Positions 57,434 to 64,000 of a DNA stretch of 64,000 bases are shown piece by piece; positions within the stretch are counted from its first letter, which is position 1, and each line of letters begins with the position of its first letter. Under the pieces are notes generated by a model. It saw only the letters and a program-made list of their open reading frames with translations. It was not told the DNA's origin and searched no databases. The position numbers and the translations under genes are program-made. This DNA comes from GCA-2705995 sp048267965 (lineage in GTDB: Bacteria; Bacteroidota; Bacteroidia; Flavobacteriales_G; Salibacteraceae), in contig JBLWWK010000001.1 in the NCBI GenBank assembly GCA_048267965.1, forward strand, positions 660,771 through 724,770, given 5' to 3'.

Positions 57434-58459
57434 TTAGCGAAGGGTTGGAAGGCTGTCTAGCCAATACTGGCTGTTGAGGTATTCCTTGTGCTTTTCTTCG
57501 TTCTGTTTGTATCTCCTGAATTGCTGACTGAGGTTGGTGTTATATCGGTAATCCAAGAAAGCCCGAATGTCAGTAGGTTGGATTGGCTTCATGGGCTGAA
57601 AGGTTCTTTCATTGAAATATCCTTTCTCAATAATTCTGTGATAGATCGCTGCTAGTTTTCCTTTTGAACCATGTGATTCAATAGCGTTGTATTCTGAGTC
57701 AATAAAGCCACTTTGGAATAGCTTCTCTTCAAAGAGAGCGAATTTGCTACCGTCCTTCACTATATCATTGTAGCTGAGAATAGAATCCTTCTCCGTTCTA
57801 AAGTCTCGTTTCAGCACTTGCAAGGTTTTATCGGTTGTTTTCACCTTTTGCTCTGCAATGGGTTTTTCAATTTCAAGGGTAGGAGCATCAGTGATAACCG
57901 GCACAGGCGGTTGAACGTGCTTATAGAATTTGATATAGAGTTTGTTTACGTCCTTCTCAGCATCTTTCGCATAATCAGGATAGTGTTCAATTACTTCAAG
58001 GTATAAGCGAATGAGTTCATGCTTTAAGTAGTGGAGGATATACGAGTTATCGTATTCATCAGTCAAATTGATTCTACCGCTTGTATCAGGTTCAAATTTT
58101 GGGTTGGTGAGATCCAAAGTTTCAAGTGTATTGTTGAGGTCGTTCAATAGACCTGGTAATGTTCGGGAGAGTGGGAAATACACTTGGTAAAGTCTCGCTT
58201 TGTCTTTGGATTCAGAAACAATGCTGTGAAAGCTGTTCAACTCCTGAACTGCGTATTGATCTATGAGCTTTTTGTAATAGGTTGCCTTTTCAGTCAATGG
58301 ATCTGGAAAGGTGAGTTCATACAATGGTTGTGTGTTGTAGGTAGGAATAGCCAATGCAAGGACTTGTTCCTTGTATTTGGCTTTTGTGAAGTTTGCCTTC
58401 CAAGGCTCTTTACCATTGTGAATGAAGTCTCTGAAACTGCTGAAAGGTGTATTGCTCAT
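57434..58459 (-). CDS. Hypothetical protein coupled to the integrase gene
   Basis: The 341-residue protein is soluble and mostly helical, without a signal peptide. A middle P-V-P-V-I-T-D-A-P-T linker separates an N-terminal part (P-F-S-S-F-R-D-F, then H-Y-L-K-H-E-L-I-R-L-Y) from a C-terminal part with A-F-L-D-Y-R-Y-N-T-N-L. I do not recognise the family with certainty. Similar genes lie directly after integrases in Bacteroidota islands. Its start overlaps the integrase stop (ATGA), which implies a role in integration or element control. Confidence 0.75.
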   Translation of the reverse strand: MSNTPFSSFRDFIHNGKEPWKANFTKAKYKEQVLALAIPTYNTQPLYELTFPDPLTEKATYYKKLIDQYAVQELNSFHSIVSESKDKARLYQVYFPLSRTLPGLLNDLNNTLETLDLTNPKFEPDTSGRINLTDEYDNSYILHYLKHELIRLYLEVIEHYPDYAKDAEKDVNKLYIKFYKHVQPPVPVITDAPTLEIEKPIAEQKVKTTDKTLQVLKRDFRTEKDSILSYNDIVKDGSKFALFEEKLFQSGFIDSEYNAIESHGSKGKLAAIYHRIIEKGYFNERTFQPMKPIQPTDIRAFLDYRYNTNLSQQFRRYKQNEEKHKEYLNSQYWLDSLPTLR

Positions 58460-59550
58460 AGGTCTAATTTGATTTTGTTCGCAGCTTCTTTCTTCTTGTC
58501 GTCAATGATTTTGGCATAAATCTGAGTGGTTTTCAATTCTCTATGCCCTAAGAGCTTTGAAACTGTGTAAATGTCCGTACCTGCTGAAAGCTGCAAAGTA
58601 GCGTAGGTATGTCTCGCACAGTGAAATGAAATGGTCTTGCTGATTCCTGCTCTCATCATCCATTGTTGCAGTTTCACATTGTGCCAAGAAGAGTATTTCA
58701 ATCCTTTGAATACTCGTTCATCCTTATCCTGTCTTTCACCAAGCAAGCCAACGGCTTGTTCAGAAATGGGTAAGGTTTCCGCTCCTTTGGTCTTTTGCTG
58801 CCTGAATCGAATGTAGTAGCCCATATCATTTGAATGCTGTACTTCTGACCAAAGTAGCTTCTGAATATCGGACCATCTTAAACCTGTAAGAGCGGAGAAT
58901 AAAAAGGCTGTCTTAATCGCAGGAATTTCACATTCCGCTTGTGCTGCAGCTTGTAATTCTTCTAAGGTTAGAAACTCCCGCTGAGGTTCTCCTTGCTTAA
59001 AGGCTTCAACTCCTTCACTTGGGTTGCTTGGTATAATACCATCCTTTACAGCTTGTTTGAGTGCTGCTCGCAGCTTGTTGTAGTAGGAGTACTTTGAGTT
59101 TTGGGAAAGCGGTTGACCGCTTGACTTCTTTGCATCATGGTCAAGGTATTCCTTGAAACCCATTACAAACTGTCGGTCTATTTCTTCAAAGGTCTTATCA
59201 TAAGGTATGTAGACTTTCAGGTGTTTGAGCATACTATCCCAATTCCCGTAGTTGCCTTTGCTGTTGTGCCGCTTGTTGGTTAAGAGTTGAATGTACTCTA
59301 AGAAACTGCCTTTCAGCTTTTCATTGTCTCGGAAGCCATACACACCGTTTTGAATTTCAATCAGGCGTTTAGCCCGGATTGATTCTGCAAGCTGCATTGT
59401 CTTTTTATTGAGTTCCCTTTCAGCTTTGGTTTTCGGGTTTGGCTCAATGTATAGTTTCAGGTACTCAGCTTTGCGTTTGCCCTTATGGTAGTAGTCAAGG
59501 TATAGGCTGATCTTGCCGCCCTGGTGGCGTTCTCTCAATGTTACTTTCAT
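58456..59550 (-). CDS. int: Tyrosine recombinase (island integrase)
   Basis: The 364-residue protein has an arm-binding N-terminus (Y-L-D-Y-Y-H-K-G-K-R-K), a SAM-like core-binding domain (~100-200) and the catalytic domain. The catalytic residues are readable: R in T-G-L-R-W-S-D, H-x-x-R in C-A-R-H-T-Y, H in L-L-G-H-R-E, and the nucleophile in T-Q-I-Y-A-K. It should join the island to the mnmE 3' end. It lies 590 bp from that site and overlaps both neighbours by four bases. Confidence 0.95.
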   Translation of the reverse strand: MKVTLRERHQGGKISLYLDYYHKGKRKAEYLKLYIEPNPKTKAERELNKKTMQLAESIRAKRLIEIQNGVYGFRDNEKLKGSFLEYIQLLTNKRHNSKGNYGNWDSMLKHLKVYIPYDKTFEEIDRQFVMGFKEYLDHDAKKSSGQPLSQNSKYSYYNKLRAALKQAVKDGIIPSNPSEGVEAFKQGEPQREFLTLEELQAAAQAECEIPAIKTAFLFSALTGLRWSDIQKLLWSEVQHSNDMGYYIRFRQQKTKGAETLPISEQAVGLLGERQDKDERVFKGLKYSSWHNVKLQQWMMRAGISKTISFHCARHTYATLQLSAGTDIYTVSKLLGHRELKTTQIYAKIIDDKKKEAANKIKLDL

Positions 59551-59900
59551 GCTGTAAACAGTTTTTCAATATCGGTTCTCTTAATAATAGTACGGGCTCC
59601 AACCTTGGCCGCAGGGATTGTCCCGCTCTTGATCTGGCGGTAAATTGTCATTCTGCTTGTGCCTAATAGCTGACAGGTTTCTTTAATACTCAGAAATTCC
59701 TTGTCGCCAACTATCTCTTTGGAGTGATTGACCTTTTGCTGTGAAAGGGTGGGAACAGCTTCAACCTTCTGTTTGCGCTTGCGCTTCTTGTAAGCTCGCT
59801 TAGCACATCTGTCACTGCAATATTGAGTAACGGTGGTTTTGGCGATAAAATCGCTACCACAATCCTTACAGATTTTCGGAATACGAAGATTGCTACTCAT
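59547..59900 (-). CDS. Zinc-finger/HTH protein upstream of the integrase
   Basis: The 117-residue protein has an N-terminal zinc-finger-like C-K-D-C-G-S-D-F and Y-C-S-D-R-C (residues 11-33), a basic stretch, and a C-terminal excisionase-like HTH: L-S-I-K-E-T-C-Q-L-L-G-T-S-R-M-T-I-Y-R-Q-I and V-G-A-R-T-I-I-K-R-T-D-I-E-K-L. It is the first gene of the integrase operon. It may be the excision factor or autoregulator. The TGTATC repeats lie just upstream. Confidence 0.85.
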   Translation of the reverse strand: MSSNLRIPKICKDCGSDFIAKTTVTQYCSDRCAKRAYKKRKRKQKVEAVPTLSQQKVNHSKEIVGDKEFLSIKETCQLLGTSRMTIYRQIKSGTIPAAKVGARTIIKRTDIEKLFTA

Positions 59901-59921
59901 GTTCTCTCTCTTTCGTGTTTC

Positions 59922-59957
59922 TGTATCAGGGTGTATCGCTATGTATCAGAATGTATC
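59922..59957. repeat. Four TGTATC iterons with exact 10-bp spacing
   Basis: TGTATC starts at 59922, 59932, 59942 and 59952, one helical turn apart, 22-57 bp upstream of the first integrase-operon gene. The same hexamer is in the att core (TGTATCGGAAAGT on the minus strand). Three AGTAAC words follow at 60023, 60034 and 60066. These are candidate arm sites for integrase or operator sites. Confidence 0.75.
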
Positions 59958-60139
59958 TGTATGTAACATAATCTCCCCCTTGATACTTCTAATCTGTTGC
60001 TAGAAACAAAAATGGTGTTCTTAGTAACAAATTAGTAACGAAAGATACGAAAAAATAGGCAAATCAGTAACAAATAAGAGAAAGAAAAACAGCCTAAAAG
60101 TCACTAAAAGAAGGGATTAGCTAAAGAGGTGAAAAGTAA

Positions 60140-61528
60140 TCACTTTCCGATACAGAAATTAGCAAAAATGTTACCTAATAAATCATCGTTTGAGATTTCA
60201 CCGGTAATTTCTCCTAAATAATGAAGAGCTTGGCGGATGTCAATAGCAATGAAATCACCCGTAATTCCATCTTTTAGCCCATTTTGAGCCGAAATAATGG
60301 CCTGATTTGCTTTGGTTAACGAATCGTAATGACGAGAGTTGGTAACCACAATATCTTGCTCACTTACTGCATCTAGATGCACCAATTCTACCAACCGATT
60401 TTCTAGTTTTTTAATTCCATCTCCCGACTTGGCCGACATAAACAACGGATTTTCAATAAATCCATATTCTGCGCGAATTTTATCTTCAGAAAGGGCATCC
60501 ATTTTATTGGCTATCACCAACAGCTCAGCCTTGTTGTTACGCGTTGTTTCTGAAAGTTGACTGTAAACATCGGCTAATTCTTTGGCCGACATATCTTCTG
60601 GGTCAAAGAGGTAAACAACAATAGCTGCACTTTCTATTTTCTCAAGCGTTTTTTTAACTCCAATCGCTTCTACCACATCGCTGGTTTCTCGAATACCGGC
60701 CGTATCGAAAAAACGAAAAGCAATGCCGTCTATAATTACTTCATCTTCAATAACATCACGTGTGGTTCCTGCAATATCAGAAACAATGGCTCGCTCATCT
60801 TTTAATAACTGATTGAGCAAGGTGCTTTTTCCAGCATTGGGTTTTCCGGCAATTACCACTGGTACGCCATTTTTTAGCACGTTTCCTACCTTAAAAGATT
60901 GAATCAGGTCGAAGGTGAATTTGTGCAAGTTGGTGAGCAAAGAGTCTAATTCGTCTCGATTGGCAAACTCCACATCTTCTTCGCTAAAATCTAACTCGAG
61001 TTCAATTAAACTTGCAAAATCAATGAGTTGTTGGCGCAAACGAGCAATCTCTTTTGAAAAACCACCTCGCATTTGCTGCATCGCTAATTTGTGAGCAGCT
61101 TCAGAATCGGCATTGATCAAGTCAGAAACGGCTTCAGCTTGCGATAAATCGAGCTTTCCATTAATAAAAGCACGCAACGTGAATTCACCGGGTTGAGCAA
61201 TTCGGGCTCCTTTTTCTACCAAGATGTTAAGAATTTCGCTGCGTACAAATGGCGAACCGTGGCAAGAAATTTCGAGCACATCTTCACCCGTATACGAGTG
61301 CGGATTTTTAAAAACACTCACTAAAACTTCGTCAATAATTTTATGGTTGTGGCGCAGTGTTCCTAAATGAATTGTATGGGTAGGAACCGAACTCAAATCT
61401 TTTCCATGAAAAAGCTCATTTACAATCATAAATGCCTTTTCTCCTGAGATTCTAATCACAGAAATTGCAGAAGGCCCCGATCCTGAGGCCAATGCGCAGA
61501 TGGTTTCTTGAGTTACTGAACTTACCAT
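60140..61528 (-). CDS. mnmE: tRNA modification GTPase MnmE (target gene of the island)
   Basis: The start is ATG 61528, giving 462 residues. The N-terminal tetrahydrofolate-binding domain is seen as I-C-A-L-A-S-G-S-G. The G domain has G-K-P-N-A-G-K-S near residue 225, D-I-A-G-T-T-R-D near 250 and D-T-A-G, and the protein ends in F-C-I-G-K, the conserved C-terminus. With MnmG it modifies the wobble uridine of tRNAs. The gene is complete because the island reconstitutes its last codons. Confidence 0.97.
   Translation of the reverse strand: MVSSVTQETICALASGSGPSAISVIRISGEKAFMIVNELFHGKDLSSVPTHTIHLGTLRHNHKIIDEVLVSVFKNPHSYTGEDVLEISCHGSPFVRSEILNILVEKGARIAQPGEFTLRAFINGKLDLSQAEAVSDLINADSEAAHKLAMQQMRGGFSKEIARLRQQLIDFASLIELELDFSEEDVEFANRDELDSLLTNLHKFTFDLIQSFKVGNVLKNGVPVVIAGKPNAGKSTLLNQLLKDERAIVSDIAGTTRDVIEDEVIIDGIAFRFFDTAGIRETSDVVEAIGVKKTLEKIESAAIVVYLFDPEDMSAKELADVYSQLSETTRNNKAELLVIANKMDALSEDKIRAEYGFIENPLFMSAKSGDGIKKLENRLVELVHLDAVSEQDIVVTNSRHYDSLTKANQAIISAQNGLKDGITGDFIAIDIRQALHYLGEITGEISNDDLLGNIFANFCIGK
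60142..60154 (-). other. Right attachment-site repeat (3' end of mnmE)
   Basis: ACTTTCCGATACA forms the codons for C-I-G-K and part of the stop of mnmE. It is identical to 29712-29724. The core of the site lies in the most conserved C-terminal codons of mnmE, as usual for integrases that spare their target gene. Confidence 0.75.
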
Positions 61529-61699
61529 AATTACCTTCGAAATTTGATGCAAAGGTGATACATATTCACGAAACAAAATGATTCATAAGTTGAATCCAAC
61601 ATCTTGAATCGAAGGGAGAGCGGGTTCCTACTGAAAGCAACAAAATACACCTTTATAATAAGCAGATTTTAAACCTCTTAAAATGTGGTGGGTGTTTTA

Positions 61700-61730
61700 T
61701 TTGTATCGGAACTATAAAAACCTAATTTTG
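61700..61730 (+). promoter_or_regulatory. Promoter of sucD
   Basis: TTTG at 61700-61703 and TAATTTTG at 61723-61730 with a 19-bp spacer match the Bacteroidota -33/-7 consensus. The start codon is 44 bp downstream. Confidence 0.7.
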
Positions 61731-61773
61731 AGCAGCGAAAATTGAATATACCAACATTATATAGTAGAAATCG

Positions 61774-62643
61774 ATGAGTGTACTGGTTAACAAAGATTCT
61801 AAAGTAATTGTACAAGGGTTTACCGGAGGTGAAGGAACCTTCCATGCAGAGCAAATGATTGCTTATGGTACCAATGTAGTAGGTGGTGTAACTCCAGGTA
61901 AAGGTGGTAAAACACACTTAGATCGCCCTGTTTTCAATACTGTGGCAGATGCAGTGAAAGAAACGGGTGCAGATGTATCTATCATTTTTGTGCCACCAGC
62001 ATTTGCTGCTGATGCCATTATGGAAGCTGCTGAAGCTGGCGTTAAAGTGATTGTTACTATTACAGAAGGTATTCCTGTAAACGATATGGTTGTAGCGAAA
62101 AACTACATTGCAGATAAAGACTGTACGCTTATTGGACCTAACTGCCCAGGTGTTATCACCGCAGACGAAGCAAAAGTAGGTATCATGCCAGGTTTTGTTT
62201 TCAAGAAAGGTAAAGTAGGTATTGTTTCAAAATCAGGAACATTGACGTATGAAGCTGCAGATCAAGTGGTGAAAGCAGGTATGGGTGTTTCAACTGCAAT
62301 TGGTATTGGTGGTGATCCAATCATCGGAACTACTACTAAAGAAGCGGTAGAATTGTTAATGAACGATCCGGAAACCGAAGCCATTGTAATGATTGGTGAA
62401 ATCGGTGGAAACCTTGAAGCAATTGCTGCTCGTTGGATTAAAGAAAACGGAACTAAACCTGTAGTTGGTTTTATTGCTGGCCAAACAGCTCCGAAAGGAA
62501 GAAAAATGGGTCATGCTGGTGCCATCATCGGTGGTAAAGACGATACAGCAGAAGCTAAAATGAAGATCATGAGCGAATGCGGAATTCACGTAGTGGAGTC
62601 TCCAGCGCACATCGGGAAAACTTTAGCTGACGCTTTAAAATAA
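61774..62643 (+). CDS. sucD: Succinyl-CoA ligase, alpha subunit
   Basis: The 289-residue protein has the CoA-binding fold with Q-G-F-T-G-G-E-G-T-F-H near residue 12 and the active-site histidine in M-G-H-A-G-A-I-I-G near residue 246. P-G-K-G-G and T-E-G-I-P-V are further family signatures. It performs substrate-level phosphorylation in the TCA cycle with SucC, whose gene is not adjacent. It has its own promoter and terminator. Confidence 0.97.
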   Translation: MSVLVNKDSKVIVQGFTGGEGTFHAEQMIAYGTNVVGGVTPGKGGKTHLDRPVFNTVADAVKETGADVSIIFVPPAFAADAIMEAAEAGVKVIVTITEGIPVNDMVVAKNYIADKDCTLIGPNCPGVITADEAKVGIMPGFVFKKGKVGIVSKSGTLTYEAADQVVKAGMGVSTAIGIGGDPIIGTTTKEAVELLMNDPETEAIVMIGEIGGNLEAIAARWIKENGTKPVVGFIAGQTAPKGRKMGHAGAIIGGKDDTAEAKMKIMSECGIHVVESPAHIGKTLADALK

Positions 62644-62666
62644 TACGTAAAACTCTTACGTTTTTG

Positions 62667-62699
62667 AAAACCGTTTGAATTTTTTCAAACGGTTTTTTT
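62667..62699 (+). terminator. Terminator of sucD
   Basis: AAAACCGTTTGAA and TTCAAACGGTTTT pair around a short T-rich loop and run into a T-run. It lies 24 bp after the stop codon. Confidence 0.93.
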
Positions 62700-62756
62700 G
62701 TGCCTTCACGTTGTTTGGTTAATTTGGCGGTAGATACTTTTACAAAATTTACTTCT

Positions 62757-64000
62757 ATGAGAAAACTTTACAAACTGGCGGCAACGCTCTGTGCTATGTC
62801 GTTGTGGGCTCTCTCCACAGATGCACAGGTCATTTTTACAGAAACTTTCGATAATACAAGTACTCCAGCTGGCTGGACGATGTCTGGTACAGGAACTTCT
62901 GGCTGGAGATTTTCTGGGAATCCAGGCTATAACATGAGCGGAACCCAAGACCACACTGGTAATGGGGGTAATTTTGCTTGGCAAGATGGATCATCACCAA
63001 GTGGTATTAACGCTTGGATGCAAACGGATGTCACTCTTCCCGCAGGTCAAACATCTGTTTTAGAGTTTTATCAAAAAAGATATAAAGGGAATACCTCTAA
63101 TCCGCACAACACTTTTACTGTTCAAGTAGATGATGGGTCGGGTTTTACCACGTTATTTTCTTGGAATCAAAATACAGCCAATAACGATTGGGAGCAACAT
63201 ACTGTTAGCCTTGCTGGCTACTCAGGAACAGTAACACTACGTTTTAATGTTCAAAAAATTACAGGTAGTGCATTTTATGACGATGTTGCCGTAGATGATG
63301 TGACCATCTTCACAGTTCCTGATCCAACGGGAGCAACTGCCTCTGCAATGACGGTTTGTTCTGGAGCTTCAGTAACGCTCACCGCGCAAGGTATAACGGG
63401 TACCGCAGAATGGTATTCGGGCTCTTGTGGGGGTACATTAGTAGGAACCGGAACTTCATTAGTTGTAAACCCAACAACGACAACAACTTATTATGTGGCA
63501 AATGTTGTAAACAATACACAAAGTGCCAATTGTCAGTCGGTTACGGTAACAGCCAGTCCTTCAGGAATTTCTAATACACCAACTATTGTGGATGCAACAT
63601 GTGATGATTCTGCAGTAGGATACATGGGAGATGGATCTATTTCTATTTCAACATCTGTTACAGGTGGTGGAGCAGCAGTAGGGCCTTATGATTATGCTTG
63701 GTCAAACGGACCAACTAACAATGGAACTTCATCTTCAAATAACAACGTAGTAGCCGGAACTTACGATGTAACCATTACTTCATCGAATAACTGTCAGGTG
63801 GTTGAATCTTATACGGTTACTTCACCATCAGCAGTGTTAACTTCAGGTACTTCAACTGGTGTTACATGTAACGGTTTATCAGACGGGTCAGCAACATTGT
63901 CTTTAGTAAGCGGTGGAACACCAAACTACACGTATACCTGGCCAAGTGGATTAACAGGAACTACTGCACCAGGAACATCAGTAACCGCCATTAAGTTATT
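62757..64000 (+). CDS. Secreted multidomain surface protein with SprB repeats, N-terminal part
   Basis: The ATG at 62757 opens a frame that stays open to the right edge (414 codons). A signal peptide (L-A-A-T-L-C-A-M-S-L-W-A-L-S-T-D-A-Q) leads to a jelly-roll domain beginning F-T-E-T-F-D-N-T. An Ig-like segment (V-C-S-G-A-S-V-T-L-T-A) and an SprB repeat (C-N-G-L-S-D-G-S-A-T-L-S, N-Y-T-Y-T-W) follow. Such proteins are exported by the type IX system and act as adhesins or gliding components. The C-terminal sorting domain is beyond the window. Confidence 0.85.
   Translation, partial: MRKLYKLAATLCAMSLWALSTDAQVIFTETFDNTSTPAGWTMSGTGTSGWRFSGNPGYNMSGTQDHTGNGGNFAWQDGSSPSGINAWMQTDVTLPAGQTSVLEFYQKRYKGNTSNPHNTFTVQVDDGSGFTTLFSWNQNTANNDWEQHTVSLAGYSGTVTLRFNVQKITGSAFYDDVAVDDVTIFTVPDPTGATASAMTVCSGASVTLTAQGITGTAEWYSGSCGGTLVGTGTSLVVNPTTTTTYYVANVVNNTQSANCQSVTVTASPSGISNTPTIVDATCDDSAVGYMGDGSISISTSVTGGGAAVGPYDYAWSNGPTNNGTSSSNNNVVAGTYDVTITSSNNCQVVESYTVTSPSAVLTSGTSTGVTCNGLSDGSATLSLVSGGTPNYTYTWPSGLTGTTAPGTSVTAIKL

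Larger units (their letters stand above)
29712..60154. mobile_element. Integrated genomic island (about 30.4 kb) in the 3' end of mnmE
   Basis: The element is bounded by a 13-bp direct repeat derived from the last codons of mnmE. A tyrosine integrase, a zinc-finger/HTH protein, two excisionase-like HTH genes and a VirE-N/DUF3987 pair lie at the right end. Cargo is mercury and copper/silver resistance, cation transport, a PstI-like restriction system and an Argonaute. I see no relaxase, coupling protein or Tra genes, so it is better called a genomic island or mobilizable element than a full conjugative element. The GTAGGAACC word of the backbone is missing inside it. Confidence 0.75.

Noticed and set aside
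59922..60075. CRISPR-like array
   Set aside because: The units are 6-mers 10 bp apart with no 20-40-bp repeats and spacers; no cas genes are present.
29712..60154. Complete integrative conjugative element
   Set aside because: No relaxase, coupling ATPase or Tra proteins could be found in any frame.
60140..60160. tRNA gene as the island target
   Set aside because: No cloverleaf or T-loop sequence is seen; the repeat is in the conserved mnmE codons.

Overview
The window looks like the chromosome of a Bacteroidota bacterium, most likely of the order Flavobacteriales. The evidence is the AT-rich sequence, promoters of the TTTG / TAnnTTTG type, SusC/FecA-style TonB receptors with a carboxypeptidase-regulatory-like N-terminus, an SprB-repeat surface protein, and many Bacteroidota-only families (DUF4856, HYC_CC_PP, GDCCVxC, DUF6266, DUF3347, BT4734/VirE-N). 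No genus can be named from the sequence alone.

Layout. 1-1.3 kb holds backbone genes (DUF2461 fragment, GNAT acetyltransferase, VOC protein). 1.4-11.4 kb is a defence-rich stretch: a mazEF toxin-antitoxin pair, a DUF559-type nuclease candidate, and a type I restriction-modification locus. That locus reads hsdM - ORF6N/PLD-like - GIY-YIG - hsdS - AlbA_2/ATPase - hsdR, with overlapping starts, repeated junction sequences and dispersed CTGAG..CGAAG repeats. 11.7-17.8 kb is an iron-acquisition operon (DUF4856 lipoprotein, imelysin, HTTM protein, TonB receptor). 18.0-24.8 kb is a tripartite RND drug-efflux operon with a divergent AraC regulator. A DUF2130 coiled-coil protein follows, then a small island (26.4-29.7 kb) of unrecognised membrane/secreted genes and a decayed metallopeptidase remnant.

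From about 29.71 to 60.15 kb lies an integrated element inserted at the 3' end of mnmE. A 13-bp direct repeat contained in the last mnmE codons marks both ends, and a tyrosine integrase, small HTH/excisionase-like genes and a VirE-N/DUF3987 replication-type pair sit at the mnmE end. I see no relaxase or conjugation genes. The cargo is a mercury-type module (ArsR, MerTP, GDCCVxC), a cation-transport block (CDF transporter, ICMT-like protein, TonB receptor, Fur regulator), a copper/silver module (DUF3347, DUF305, CusB, CopB-type ATPase, CusC, CusA, HYC_CC_PP, HMA-AraC regulator), and a defence operon: XRE controller, PstI/BsuBI-type methyltransferase and endonuclease, and a 688-residue prokaryotic Argonaute. 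The Argonaute keeps a recognisable guide-5'-end pocket but lacks catalytic aspartates. The last 18 codons of ago are duplicated 11 kb away, immediately before the Fur gene, so the copper module appears to have been inserted between ago and fur with duplication of the ago tail. The hsdM/ORF6N/GIY-YIG/hsdS junctions show the same architecture.

61.5-64 kb returns to backbone: mnmE, sucD and the start of a large secreted SprB-repeat protein. A 9-mer, GTAGGAACC, occurs 12 times in the backbone and adjacent intergenic DNA and not once in the 30-60 kb element; it is a candidate genome-wide signal word.
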